Assembly (NCBI GenBank): GCA_038496675.1 | Contig: CM076663.1 | Span: 12,800,163-12,864,162, forward strand | DNA: 64,000 nucleotides | Origin: Rachycentron canadum | Lineage: Eukaryota > Chordata > Actinopteri > Carangiformes > Rachycentridae | Direction of reading: 5' to 3' | In this document: positions 11,101 through 24,000 of the stretch, one piece after another | Layout of the letters: every line of letters begins with the position of its first letter | Numbering within the stretch: position 1 is the stretch's first letter | Notes under the pieces: generated by a model | What the model saw: the letters and a program-made list of their open reading frames with translations, nothing else | Database searches by the model: none | What the model was told of the DNA's origin: nothing | Program-made: the position numbers and the translations under genes

Positions 11101-12701
11101 CTACTTGCAGAAGAAGAGTGGCAAATGACAGACAGATGACCTGCTTCTTATTAGCAGTGCTACTTTAGTTTTTTTAGAATATTTTATTTCAGTATATTAT
11201 AATGCCTAATTTCTATCCAGTGTGTAATTCTATCATGTGTATTAGGAAATTCAATATTGACATAAACACCTGTAAACCGGTCAGGATTAAATTAATCTAA
11301 TATTATAAACATCTCCTGCAGCTTTAAACTATAAAAGTAAAGTAAGTTACTCACTCACCAACTGAACATTCAACCAGCTCACTTCACCTCAGTTTGACCT
11401 CCTCTCCACCTCTCCTCTCACTGTATCACACCAAGAGGGTGAGTTCAGCTGCGGGTCTCTGTCAAGGCCACGGTACCCGTACATGAAAGTATTTAGAGGG
11501 ATGTTTCCTCTGAACAAGTTCATCAGACCAACAGGCATGGGGTCATGGTTGCCTTAGAGGCAAATGTGAATGTGTGAATTATGGTGTGAATTTCTATACA
11601 AAACATGGAGTATTTAACGTTGCAAACACAAAACCCAGGACAACCATAATCATGTAAGAACACTGTGTATGTATATGATAAGCAAACTTTTTAATATAGG
11701 CATAAATTATTTTCTCACACTCTTGAATTTTTCACCTTTTCAAAATGTGGGAAAAAATCCTTCAGCATCCTACTGCAATCCCTCTTTTGTATCCCAAATT
11801 TCCAATCTACTTATCCAACAGGGGAATATGACTGAGTGCACTTATTTTACATCTTGCAGTGTGCAAAATCACTATCTCTTTAGGCTCAGCAGTTCCTGTC
11901 CCAGGAGCAGCACAGCCAGAAGGAATGATCCAGAGAGAGAGAGGAGAAAAGTCAGCACTTCTGAAGCATGGCGAGAGACAGTAGCAGCTGTTAGCAACAC
12001 AATCACACCATGCACAAGCATCTTTTATTTAATGAGTAATACCCTTGGACTGTGCAGATGAGTATACACAAAAGGGACTTCCTGCTTGTATGGGTTTTCA
12101 GGCAAACTGTCAAAATGCAATGTGCCCAAAAAAGATTAGAGGCAGAGAAGCAAATATTGAATATTCCAGAACAAATGAGATATTGTTTAGAAAAACAAGT
12201 CTGCTGCACAGCCAATAGTATGACACTGACAAACTCAGTGGGAATGTGCACAATATTGTGTTTGTTTGAGCCCATGGATTGGAAACAATTTGTATAGATG
12301 ATAACTAAACTATTTCCTCTGAAAAGTTACAGGATATATCACATTTCTTATCTTATTCTGCCTCTTGCATTATCTACTGTGACCAGAATAATTTAAACCA
12401 ACACAAGTTGTTACAGCACAATGCAAGTAGCCCGAGTGGAGCTTGTTATCATCTTATCAATTGGAAAAGAGCCTCAGAGCAGATTAACAAAAAATACAGA
12501 GATATTATCTAGTTAGTAGTAGAGTCATTCATCAAAGTAGAACACAACCCTGTTCACTCAATGCAGCCAAACTGCATGCCTTCATAATGATACTGTATGT
12601 GAATGTGTGTGTGTGAATTCTATGTAAACAGGGAGGGTTGAACTAAAGCATAGCTTTGGGGTTTTAAATAAATACTGGCTGGGCCTGAGAGCGGCAGGCA
12701 G

Positions 12702-12751
<50 letters not shown>

Positions 12752-14570
12752 TGCCATTGTCTCTGCTGCTGACACAGAGAGCTAGCCAGCCACCAGTCAG
12801 TATAGTTGATGATGAAGCAGGCAGCAAAGCCCTCAGTAACAATGCCACAGTGTTTATACACCATATCTGCTCTCAGCCATCTGCTGTGTTTGTAATGTGA
12901 AGAGTTACTCACCACTTGTCGTCCAGTGGCCACAAAAGTTAGAAATAACTCCTGGAGCCACTTGAGGATACAAAGAATTTGGCAACAGTTTGGTCAGGCG
13001 CAGCTCCAGACAGTAATAAAGTTTGCTGAGCCATATTATGGATTCAAGTCACTGGGTCACAAAATAAGAAGAGGCTATGTGATTGGTAGGATACTTCTCA
13101 TTTTAGACAGTGACAACTAGATCCTCTGATGTTAACAAAGTAGGCCTATACAAAATATACATAATAGTAATAGTACATAATAGTAAAAAAACATAAAGAT
13201 AATAACACACCAAATACAGATTATACATAACAACTGTATGAGGAGGATGTGTGGATCCTCCCCTCTTTCCTTTTTCCATCTAGAAATAACATAACAATCC
13301 ATGTGAGTCTGTCCGTTTGTTTAAAATGAAATGTCATCCTACCATTCTAACACTCTCAGTAACATCATAATCTTTAGCAAAAATAAACCTGTTTATAATC
13401 AAACTTCAAAAGACTTAGATCATCGCAGACTGATATGGACTGACAGATCTATTGTATTCCTGATTGTTTTGGTTTATCCCCTTTGGCATTTTCTAATCTT
13501 GAGATCTGTATTGCAAAAGTAATTTGGGGAATTTGGGAGAGGGTGTGTTAACTGTTGGTAACGGATAAATCTCACAGGTGCTTCTGTGTATTTATGCATA
13601 TATCCTTCTCTCTAAAAAGGAAAAAAAAAAGCACTCCATCCATCTACATCTTGAAAACACAGTCCTAATTGCAATGATGGGTTTTATTGACAAAGCTTTT
13701 CTAACCACTTTCAGCACTAGTCATTATTCTAAATCTGTCTGTGGAGGATAATGTTTCTGTTAGTCTGAGCACATCCAGTTTGTTTTAGATAACACAACAG
13801 CAGATGCTCTGCGATGTTTTTTGTCAATGTTTGCAATTTTACTGCTTTCAAACAAAAGTGGAACAGTGTGAAATCACAAACTCACACTTTGGAACCAGAT
13901 TAATTAAGATTATTAAAGGCCCCTGCATTAATTTTGTCAACATGGGTAGCCTTAACTGCCCCGACCTTAGATGGTACATAGAAAATTTAGGTATGGCAAT
14001 TTATGTTTCCTTCAGACAAAAGGTAAAGTTGGCAACTTTTTAGAATCAGTCAGTGAAGCTGTCCTGTGTGGTTTAGTGCAGTTGGTTTTGATTGGCATAT
14101 CTGGTGTGTATTTGGGGAGGATGATAGAGGATTCTCTGTCTCCTGGGGATAATATTGGATTCTTCGTCGCTGGGATCAAACTGGAGCTGCGCTGTGAGGA
14201 AAGCTGCTCCTCTCTCTTGAGGGCACTGGATGCACAGTTCTCAGAAATCAGCATGGATTGGCTGTTGAATTTTTAAATCCAAAAACTCTGATGTAAAATC
14301 CTCTAAAATTTACATAAATGGATGACACACTGTTAAAGTCCTATGAAACATCAAGTGTTTTTTTTTCTTCACACTACATGCTAAGTAAATGCACTGCAGA
14401 CCATTGCTGTTATGGTTTATACTTACACTTTATACAGATTTGCTTGGTTTGACAGATAGCTGTTCTGACTTGCTTTACATAACTGCTGTAGGTGGGCGAA
14501 CAAGCAGATTAAAATCAAAGTAATCACCCTGGTTGTCACTGAGCTGCACATAAGCAGCCGGCAGTGAAAC
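8133..14570. other. Intergenic region between elp2 and ctnnal1 (divergent genes)
   Basis: About 6.4 kb of AT-rich DNA separating two genes transcribed away from each other. Its left end carries the elp2 promoter and its right end the ctnnal1 promoter. Apart from the CA microsatellite at 12703-12749, I see no exon, RNA gene or identifiable transposon; the open frames in it are short and match nothing I recognise. Confidence 0.7.
12703..12749 (+). repeat. CA microsatellite, about 23 copies
   Basis: Uninterrupted CA dinucleotide run in the intergenic region. Confidence 0.97.
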
Positions 14571-14576
14571 CTCAAG

Positions 14577-14914
14577 GTGTGTGTGTGTGTGTGTGTATAT
14601 GCGTGCTGCGGCGTGTTTGTGTGTGTGTGGTTGCCCACAGTGGTGTGCTGCAGTCCGCTCCCCGCCGTAGTTGAGTAAACTACATGGACATTAGCGGGCG
14701 CAGCGGCACAACCACCGGAGCCAGAGTGGATTAAACCAGCGTGCGTGTGTTGAAGAGCCACTCGACAAACGACTGTGTAACCAAGTGCGAAACCCCGGCG
14801 TGTAATAGCAAGCCCGTCACACCAGTTTGCAGCTGCAAAACAGCAAAGGAAAGGCTCTTGGTGAACTCAGTTAGTGCCGTGCATTGTGTGCCAGGCAGGG
14901 AGAGCTCGGCGGGA
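14577..14914 (+). promoter_or_regulatory. ctnnal1 promoter / 5' UTR region, locally CpG-rich
   Basis: From about 14590 to 15300 CpG becomes much more frequent than in the AT-rich surroundings (for example around 14605-14720 and 14890-15010), as expected for a CpG-type promoter around the first exon. A GT run occupies 14577-14597. No TATA box is evident. The frame upstream of the start codon is open but has no ATG. The transcription start is not determined. Confidence 0.5.
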
Positions 14915-15010
14915 ATGGCTTCATCTCCGTGCGGCAACAGTAACTTTGATTCCGGCCTGGAAATCAAAACTCGCTCGGTGGAGCAGACGCTTATTCCTTT
15001 AGTATCGCAG
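14915..15010 (+). CDS. ctnnal1: ctnnal1 coding exon 1 (residues 1-32)
   Basis: The ATG at 14915 is the first in-frame ATG, with G at -3 and +4. Encodes [11 protein letters not shown] then [20 protein letters not shown], matching the human N-terminal motif. Donor GTGAGT at 15011. Confidence 0.93.
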
Positions 15011-18000
15011 GTGAGTGTCTCGTTGACGCAAAACAACGCGTTGCATTGTATTTTCTGAACCCTTTGTACTTTAGAAACGCCACTTCTGCTTCACGACGAC
15101 AGCCGTGCCCGGAGTCAAAGGGCTAACTTTGGGTCTTGTGTTTACCTGTTCGTGAACACGGGACTGCGTGTTTCCTCCTCGTGCTGTGTTTAAAGCCTGT
15201 CGCACGTGTGGGAAATTTACTGTGAGTTGCTACATCGTAACCAATGTCATGTAGCTGTTATCAATAAAAGATGTTACGGCACCACCTCCAAGTCGACTTG
15301 TTAAGAGCTGCACCCGGCGAAGTCTTCAGAAACATAGCTCGTCAAAACTTTTAAGATGAGAGGCATCCACAGAGGAAGCCTACACCAGAGCGAAGACACC
15401 GATTTTGTTGTTGTTAGGCAGAAGTTGGTTGGCTACAAAATTACATAACAGGCTACAATGAGCTGTAAAGGGGAAGTCAAAACTGAACCCATTAAACCAA
15501 TCCAATATCCACCCAAACAGTGACATAGTTATGATGTTAATCTCTTATTTTGTGGAGATTGTCTGAAACTCCCCGTGGGAGTTTTCCCACTGCACTTACT
15601 GTAAAATACTGTTCAAGATGGGATGAAAGACTTTTCCCCCAGACTTTGTGTGCCTGCTCGCCCCCTTTGCCAGCCCTGAACTGCACTGTGACTCCCACCT
15701 CTCTAAATGGGCCACTTTGAGGCACGTGTTTCGTTTTTCAATAAACAGAAGAAGATGAAAGACCCACTTAAAGCCACTGCACTCTTTCAGCAACTCCTCT
15801 CTTGCACACTCAAATCAGCACTCAGAGTTTAGGTCAATTACTTAATTCATCATTTTACTTTATAAATGTAACAAAGTAGGCTAGAAACCCCAGGGCTATT
15901 TTGCATGTTTTTTTTTTTTTTTTTTTAACAATAATGAGAGTCCAGGCTGCTGGCTTCAAATTTAGGAACTTCTACAGATGAGTTTCAGCTTCTGCTTTTA
16001 ACGTGAGCATTGTCTATTTTTCCACAGTTGTGTCTTGCGTGGTCACATAGGGAACAGCATCTCCTGAATGGAGGAATGACCACCAGTCTTATAAATGCTA
16101 ATATCCTCTTGTTGTGCAGGAGACTAAGAGGGCAGAGACCTGTAAATGTTATGTGGTTTCCACTGGGAAACAGTGGAAGAGGGAGGCACCTCATTGGTGG
16201 ATTAACAGAGTCTGGACAATACCATGATGGAAGGTCCCTGACACTGTCCTTCCCCTTGTGAATGCTGAAAGCCTGCTTCCTCCCTCTCGTTGCACTGGCT
16301 CATTTGAAAGATATAAGGGCACGCTGTATTGAATGGTTGAGGGTTTGTTATCAGAAAAGAACATCTGTAATGTGGTTTGTTTTTTGTGTCAGCTGTTTAG
16401 ATTTTCAGTCACACATAAGGACAGCAAAAAGAAAATTTACTAATGATATGATGTGAGAACTCAATGATAAAGTAAACTTTAACCTCTGCAAAGAGAAGTT
16501 AGTATAAGAATATTTATAGAATGCACTGCTGTAATATTCAGATATAGCATATAGTAAATCTGCTGCACTCTGCTTTATCTTGATAATATTTACACTGGAG
16601 CAAACTTATAGTGCACCCCTGCCTGCTGAGAAGGACTGGCTGTGCTCCAGTCCATAGCATAGAAGAATGTGCTGTGTACTGTAATGGAGTTCAGCATATT
16701 AAAGTCCACTGTTGAATAGTGGGCCTCAAGGACAATGTTTCCTAACTTTCTTTTTTTTTCTCAGTGTGAGGCATGTCCCCATAGCAACAGAGCTCTGCAA
16801 TGGTGAAAGAAACAACAACCCTAAGGACCGTTTCCTCCATATATAATGTTTTATTTGCTGATGTTGTGATGTCATCAGAAGGACGGTCAGCCCATCAGGG
16901 CCGACTGGTGCATTACTTTTACCTGCAGTGAGTGCTTCTCATTCAGTATGGTTACATGCAAGCAGATTACAGCAAATGTGCAGAGCTTGTAGAGCTGAAA
17001 CAATTAGTCGACAGTCAGCAGTTATGATAATCTTTGATCTTTTGATAGTTTTTCAAGCAAAATATGACAAAGTTTGTGGTTCCTGCTGCTAGTTTACAGT
17101 CTTTTAGCAGATTAAACTGAATGTCTTTGGATTTTGGACTGTTGGTTAGACATTTTAAGATGTCATCATTAGCTTTGGAAAATTAAATGGTGCTAATAAT
17201 ATTGATATTACTAACGTACATGTGTTGTATGAGTGCAGTTCGGTGTGGCAGCATAGTGGCTAACAGGAAGAATATAACAGGAACATAAAGGGGCTTTGCA
17301 GGTTTTATTGTGTTTTGCATGTGCAGAACAATATAAGCTCCACCACTTGCTGTATTACGGTGTTTATGGCATGAGCAGAAAATCAAATTGCGAAAACTAA
17401 ATCTGTCTAACTTTGCCAATTGTCATTAGCAAGATTGATGTTAAACCCAGCTGTGGTGCTCTCATTACTGCGTTAATGTGATAAGATAACACAGTTAAGA
17501 GGTTTACATGGTGGTTCTGAGAATCAGTATTGCCTAACATGGTTTTTAATTGAATTATTATAGTCAGTGCAAAATGCATGGACTATGTGGGCTGCATTGT
17601 GTGGCTTTTCTTCTTAAGGAGCTTTGTAAATGTGCCTGTTTGTATGTGTGTGTGCATGCTCATTTGTTGTAGGGGTCTTTAGATAGCTGTCAAGTAGGAA
17701 ATGAAAAAGCACTGAGAAAACCTAAGAAAAATCGGTCACTGAAAAAATCGGTATGATAAGGTATCATGTTGTGCACTATCCCCTTCTTTTATTATGCATC
17801 TCCTCTCCTCTCCTCTCCTCTCCTCGTCTTGCTATGACGTTGATAACCTCAGGCCCCTGTTATCAGCTTCACTCCCACCAGGGTGTAATTATAGGCCTGG
17901 GAGACTCCCGGCCTTGCTCTACACACGCACATGGACACACACATTAGACACATGCACATAGTCCCATCCACCTTTTAGTTTTCATGCTTATACATCCTAC

Positions 18001-21000
18001 TGATTACTTTTGTATGCATTTAATTTTGGACAGTAAGTCCGAATGTCAACTTCCTTTCCAAAGTTACAGCTGCTCCGAGTTTTTGCAATTTAAATTCTCT
18101 TAAAATGTGTCTTTTTTTATAATGTGGTCACTTGGATGTTTTCTAGCTGCATCCTTCCTCACTTTGACCATTCACTTCACCATTTTCAGAAGCAGAAGGG
18201 GCCTTTTCCTAATATAGCTGAAGCACTTTCCTCAGCTACAAATTCACTAATGTGCTTTACTTCACCTTTTCTCCCACCCCCATCTCCATACCAATGGGCA
18301 TGGTAAGGGTAATGAATTGCTTTAGTGGCGGTCAAAAATGTAATGGGCATCACACAGAGAGAAGGGAAACTATGCAAACGTCTCTGCTGTTGTGTGTGTC
18401 CTACCTGTGATGTGGTCTGTGGCCAGCTGGAAGGCAATTAGCAATAATCTGGCAGCTTTTTCCTTGAGAAGTGATTCCTGTTTTGAAGTGGTGATTAGTG
18501 AAATAACAGTTCTGTTCCTGGGTTTCTATAATTGAGGTGTGTTCCTAGTAAAAACACAGCAGTCCTGTCTGGATGCGGACATGGTGGTCCTCAGACTGAG
18601 GAGGTGTAAGGGTGTTGTTTTGAGGTAAAGATGTGTGGGAACGAATAAGGGCAAGGGAGTAATAAGTGAGACTTTGATCAGATCGGTGAACATTTAAACA
18701 CTTGTGACAAACTGGCCTTGTGATTACATAGCAGTACTGGCTCCATCATTTTTCTGCGAGGCCAAGTCAGGAGTTTTTTAGAAGATTTTCTGCTATAATT
18801 GGGCTTGGAAAATCCGTTCTCTGTCCAAGTTTGTTAGCGTCGATGTTGTCATGCTTCCAGGGGTTCTGTGGTGCTTGCAGTTTTGCTTTCTGATGTGTTA
18901 AAAAGGACTGTGGGTAGAAAAGCTTTTCCCTGTTCATTTTACTCAATACTGGATTGAAATAGCACATTTATTACCCAAACAAAAGCTCAGTGGCAGTTTT
19001 CCAGATGTGATATTCTCAAAGCCTTAGCAATGTTACGCATAAATTCTACATTAAACAAAATGCTTACTAAAAAAAGCATAAGCGTACATCTCACTTAATG
19101 GCTCTGTAAGCATGGCCATCAGTCAAGTTTTCATCCCTCTTTCTGGAAATATTGGAAATGGAATTTTATTGAGGTACGAGGCACTATTTCCCTGTTAATG
19201 TTCCTGGTCCTGTGGGGTGACATGACAAACGTCCAGGTAGTGAAGTTGTTTTTTATACCTAGACAGAGAGGCATTACTGTTGCCACGAGCCCTAACAGAT
19301 CTGCTTCCTCCAGCCGTGTGATGATAATGAAGACAAATGGGTCCCTGGCATGAAGGTGAAATCACATGAGGATTACACTGCACCACAAACATGCATGCAC
19401 ATACAAATTCAGACCAAAACATAACATGCGTTGGAGAAGGGGGGATTCCAGTGTGGTTTGTGTACCTTTGTATCACAATACCTTGGTATGTGGGACTGTT
19501 TGCTCACGAATGACTCTGAATCTGTGGCACCAGTGTTTAATGTACAATCACCTGCAACTTTCCTGTTGTGCCATTATCAGTGGAAGATTTGAGGAATGTC
19601 CAGTATTTACACTTACACACACTTCTTTATATGCGTGTAGTTTATTTTGTGTTGTTGTGTATTTATCTTTCATCATCAAACTGAAAGGAGACATAAACCC
19701 ACTCAGCTTGTTTTTTAGTAAAGGTGTTGCACTAGTCAGTTAACTCATCTTCTCTCTTGACGATTACCCTCACTCGCTTAGACCTCCCATTCTCCCCCTT
19801 ATCTCTCACAGTATTTGTGACACACACACACTCGCATGAAAACACACATGCAAGGCTTGCATGACCACTGTGTCCCCCTTGTCGTCCCTCTTGCGCTCTT
19901 CTCACTAGTGCTATCAGGGGAGTCATTACAGATCGCTGTTCTCTGTAAGTGCCTATAAAAGGGTCTGTCTCACATGTCGATCTATTGACCCCTCTCTGGC
20001 TAATATACTTACAGATGAGAAAGGTGTGTGTGAGTGCCTGAAACCTCCAAATAGCCCACCCTAAAGAAATCACTCAAACAGTAGAGTTAACTTAATGGTG
20101 AAAAAAGCTATCTCACACTCTTGCCATTTAAGTTATCTGACGGCTGTAGCTAATGGTGAAAACCCACTTTTAATTGTCTTAAGGAAAGGTTCTGCCTCCC
20201 ACCAAGACGTATTGCTATAGCTGGGAGGTTGATAAAGTATTGATTAAACTTCCCATTATCAGAGAGCTTCAAAGTGGCATTACCTGTGCTCACATAGCTC
20301 AAAGTCATGCGTTCAGTGTCAACTGAACCTGGAAAGCAATTTCAGGGACGTGTTCCTCAGTTTTTCTCAGTAAGGCGATAGTTTGGTTTTGATACCCTAG
20401 TCTGAGACATTTGTAAAATAAATGCTTAGGAAAATAGTTGACATTGAGTTTTGATCCAGACTAACCGGGACATTATCACTGTAAAGAAAATGCTGCTATT
20501 GAATTTTATTTTGTTTTGTTACATCACCACAAGTAAAATTCAGTTCACGTCAGCTCCCTGGTAAAATAATTCTTAACTGTGTTCAGCCAGTATGTACCCT
20601 ATATAAAAGGTCCTCATACTATGCAAAGGCTATTTGAGACTCTACATGCTTATGAAGTATCAAGTGGCTGTCTGGCTCATTTCCAGCCTGTATTTACAGT
20701 TTATTCTTAGTTTATGATGATTAGATAGTTATGAGATGTCTCATAAGTGTCAACACACTGGAAGAGATCTCTATCAGTGGGGATGTGGTGCCTAATGTAG
20801 CGTAGTGTTTTGTGTTGTCCAGTCTCACTGGAAGTACCCTGTGGATTAAAACAGATGCATTAACACATGCCCAGAAGCGCACACTTACTTACATTAATTA
20901 CACACAGAGGCCATCTGTGAACATAAGAGAAACAGAACAACATCCTGTCAGTCCTACTGTGGCTTTTCATGTAATATTTCAGACAACAGGTCAATATAAC

Positions 21001-24000
21001 TGTTCAACCTTAGATTATGTATACAAGCTTTCATGAAGGTAATGAGCATTGTTTCTTTATCTGACTTCCTCCTTACAGCATTGGTACAGAGATAATAAAA
21101 TGGACAGAAACACGAGGTGTCACTGTTCATGCTGTCAGGACAGAGGAGTGTGACAGGACAGCCCACTTACTGTAATCTTGCAGGCATGTACTCCCACTTG
21201 TCTTGTCATGTATTTCCAGAGATAACATTTGATGTATCTATATTGTCTGCTGCCTGGACAACTGCAGGTAAACAGATCAGTATTTGGCAGGCAGCTGTTT
21301 GTCTCCCATTGTTTTTCTGTTGGTGGTTTCTTGGCTCTGTGCAGTGATAATTCCAGTCTTGAGCACATGACATTGCCTAGGACAGTTGTTGGTGATGTGG
21401 ACCTTGCTAGAGGAAGCAAAGCAAACCCTGGCAAAGACAGGAAACCTTGTTTTTAGGCATCAGAAAAGCATCATATACTGTTGTAGTAACATAATTGCTG
21501 TGTCATCTTTACATAATATTATTCAAAAGATATCTATACGTTTTGCTTTTGTCCTCACTGAAGATGTTATACTACTGTGACTTATTCTCTTTATTTTTCT
21601 TAAAGTTTTTAAAGTCTGTCAATGTGGGCCTCCCTACAGACAATATTGAGCTACTACAACTGCAAAGCTCAACATCACTCCACCCCATCACAACTCTAAT
21701 GTTGGAACAAATATTGACATTGCGACATAACAAAAGTTAATATTGAAAGATTTTGGCACTCAATATTCCTTGTCTTACCTTTGATATGTAGGTAAATAAT
21801 ATGTGCAAATAATGTGTATAAGACCTGTGTAGTCATATTTAATAATGAGTCTGGTAAGAAGTACAAATTTTGACCAAATTTCTCTTTTAGTACCCTGAAG
21901 TACCTAAATTGCCTTTCACCTCACACTGTAGCTTTGCTTCACTGTTCTCACCACTTTGTTGGTGGATACTGTTGCTGTGGATATGAACATTGCATAAATT
22001 CTTGAATATAACTGTCTAACAATTTCTGTCTTTTAAGGTCATACAAAACAGAAATATCTGACATACATCCAAAGCACTTCAAGTCGTCATGTTTGTGCTT
22101 CTCTCCCTCTCCGGAAGTAACATTGCTGACTGTACCACTGATGAATCCTTCAGTCTGGCTTGTATGTGTTAATTGCTTTCTTCGAGCGTCTTTGAACTGC
22201 TCCCCTCCCGATAATGAGTTCTTTTAAAGAGATGAGGTTTGACATGACAGAACAAAGAGTGTGTGAAGGACACAGAGAACCCAGAATACCAAACATTTTC
22301 TTATCTTTTCTAATTCAGAATAGTCAGAAATTTCTAATGTTTCACGTTTGCGAAGTCACTCCCACCCTCACATTGTGTAACATACAGTAAGGACTGTATA
22401 TAAGAATGAAATGTTTCTGAACTATTTTTATTGCGAAGTCTCCTCATTAACAGTTGATAAATTATAATACGAGACATTGACCAGAGGGTTAGGGTTAATT
22501 ACTTTATAGTCTCAGATTACAGTTTGATGTTACAAAACACATTAGGAATCCTTCACTTTTATGATGTGAGTTCATGGTTTTGGTGTGAGGGAAGTATTAG
22601 TATGTAAGATGATGTAGCACCTTCTTTGTATGCCCTCCACCCTTCCTCTGTTGCTCTACCAAATTTCCTGATTTTGTTTTCCTGTCACACACCTTACTTG
22701 CACTTTTGTTCTCTGTCTTCAGCCTGGTTTCTCCCCATCTTTCTCCACTTAGCCCCTTGTTTTCTCACTTTTAATCTCAACCTCTCCAGAGAGCCCGAGT
22801 CCCTGTATCACCTCATTAATTATGCAGCCTACTGAAAACCTAGCCAGAGGCTACAGGTAGTGCACAGAGCTGAAAAGCCCAACCTTACTGTTTCTCTTAG
22901 GATCTTTCCCTTTTTCTTCTGTGTTGTAAACTGAGACATAATCCCCAGGCCGCACCTATTCTGAAGAACAGTAATGGGAACAGCAAGTAACCAGCTGAGT
23001 CAGATTTGGCTGTGGCTTTTTTTGACAAAGAACACCCGGGAGTGATCAAGATGATGGTATTCTTGCTATCTTTTGTCTGACCATAACATATCTTAAGGGA
23101 AAATGTTTTTGGAAGCCAGAGCAGTGTTGAAAGCACAATTTCAAGTAGATATGATCTTAAATATTATGAAAAGACTTAGTCCCAAGAATAGAAAACATCA
23201 TTTTAACTTGCCGATGAGATTACACAGAGGTCGTATACTGTTTGTGGGCAAACTGGTTTTGTTCAAATACCATACAAGATAAAGCTGTATGTAAAGAAGC
23301 CAGATTCACAGGCTATTTTAAAGCTGTCTTTTCAAATGACACCTCCAGTAAGGGTGTGTGGCAGGTCAGTAAATGGAAAGAAAATGTCATTGTCCAAAAA
23401 TATTAATTAGTTCTCCAGTTTCACTTGTAGAGATTATTTGCTTTCACTGATGAGGCAGCAGTATAAAGACAGTTATTTTTAATTTAATTTTATTTAAATT
23501 TGTCCAAAAAAGTCTTTCAACCACAGATTCAGCCTGTCGCTGATGTATTTGTCCAAGTTCGTCCTTGATCAATCACCTGAAAGTACCTGATACCTAGTGC
23601 TATCAGTATGGGCCTGGTGTTCTCATCTTGTCACTCCTTCCGGGTGACTGGAGCCAGTGGGTGACAGCTGGGGGCCAGCCAGCCGAGTAACAGAGCCCAA
23701 TGCGTGTGTGTGTACTTAAAAAGACAAACTTACTGTGCCAACCCCCATAAATAAGTTAAAGTCCCTCACCTTCTATAAATAAAGTTTTGTTGTTCTGGGT
23801 ATTTAAGTGTGTTTGTTAGTTGAAGGATTTTTTTGTGTCGACAATATGAAAACTTTATTTTTGTTTGAATGTGAGAACTTGCTGATTAGAATAATAGGAG
23901 TATTTATTTTTCTTTTTACATTGGAATGCTGCCTATGTATGTAGAGACTCCAGGTCCTGGTTCAAATTAATGTTTTTTTGAGGTTTTGGTGAAGACCTGA

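Noticed and set aside
11669..12061. 130-codon plus-strand open frame between elp2 and ctnnal1.
   Set aside because: No homology recognised, no codon bias or splice context, AT-rich composition; consistent with chance.
14741..14914. Open frame continuing 58 codons upstream of the ctnnal1 ATG.
   Set aside because: It contains no ATG (it begins at GTG) and is unlike the family N-terminus; treated as 5' UTR.
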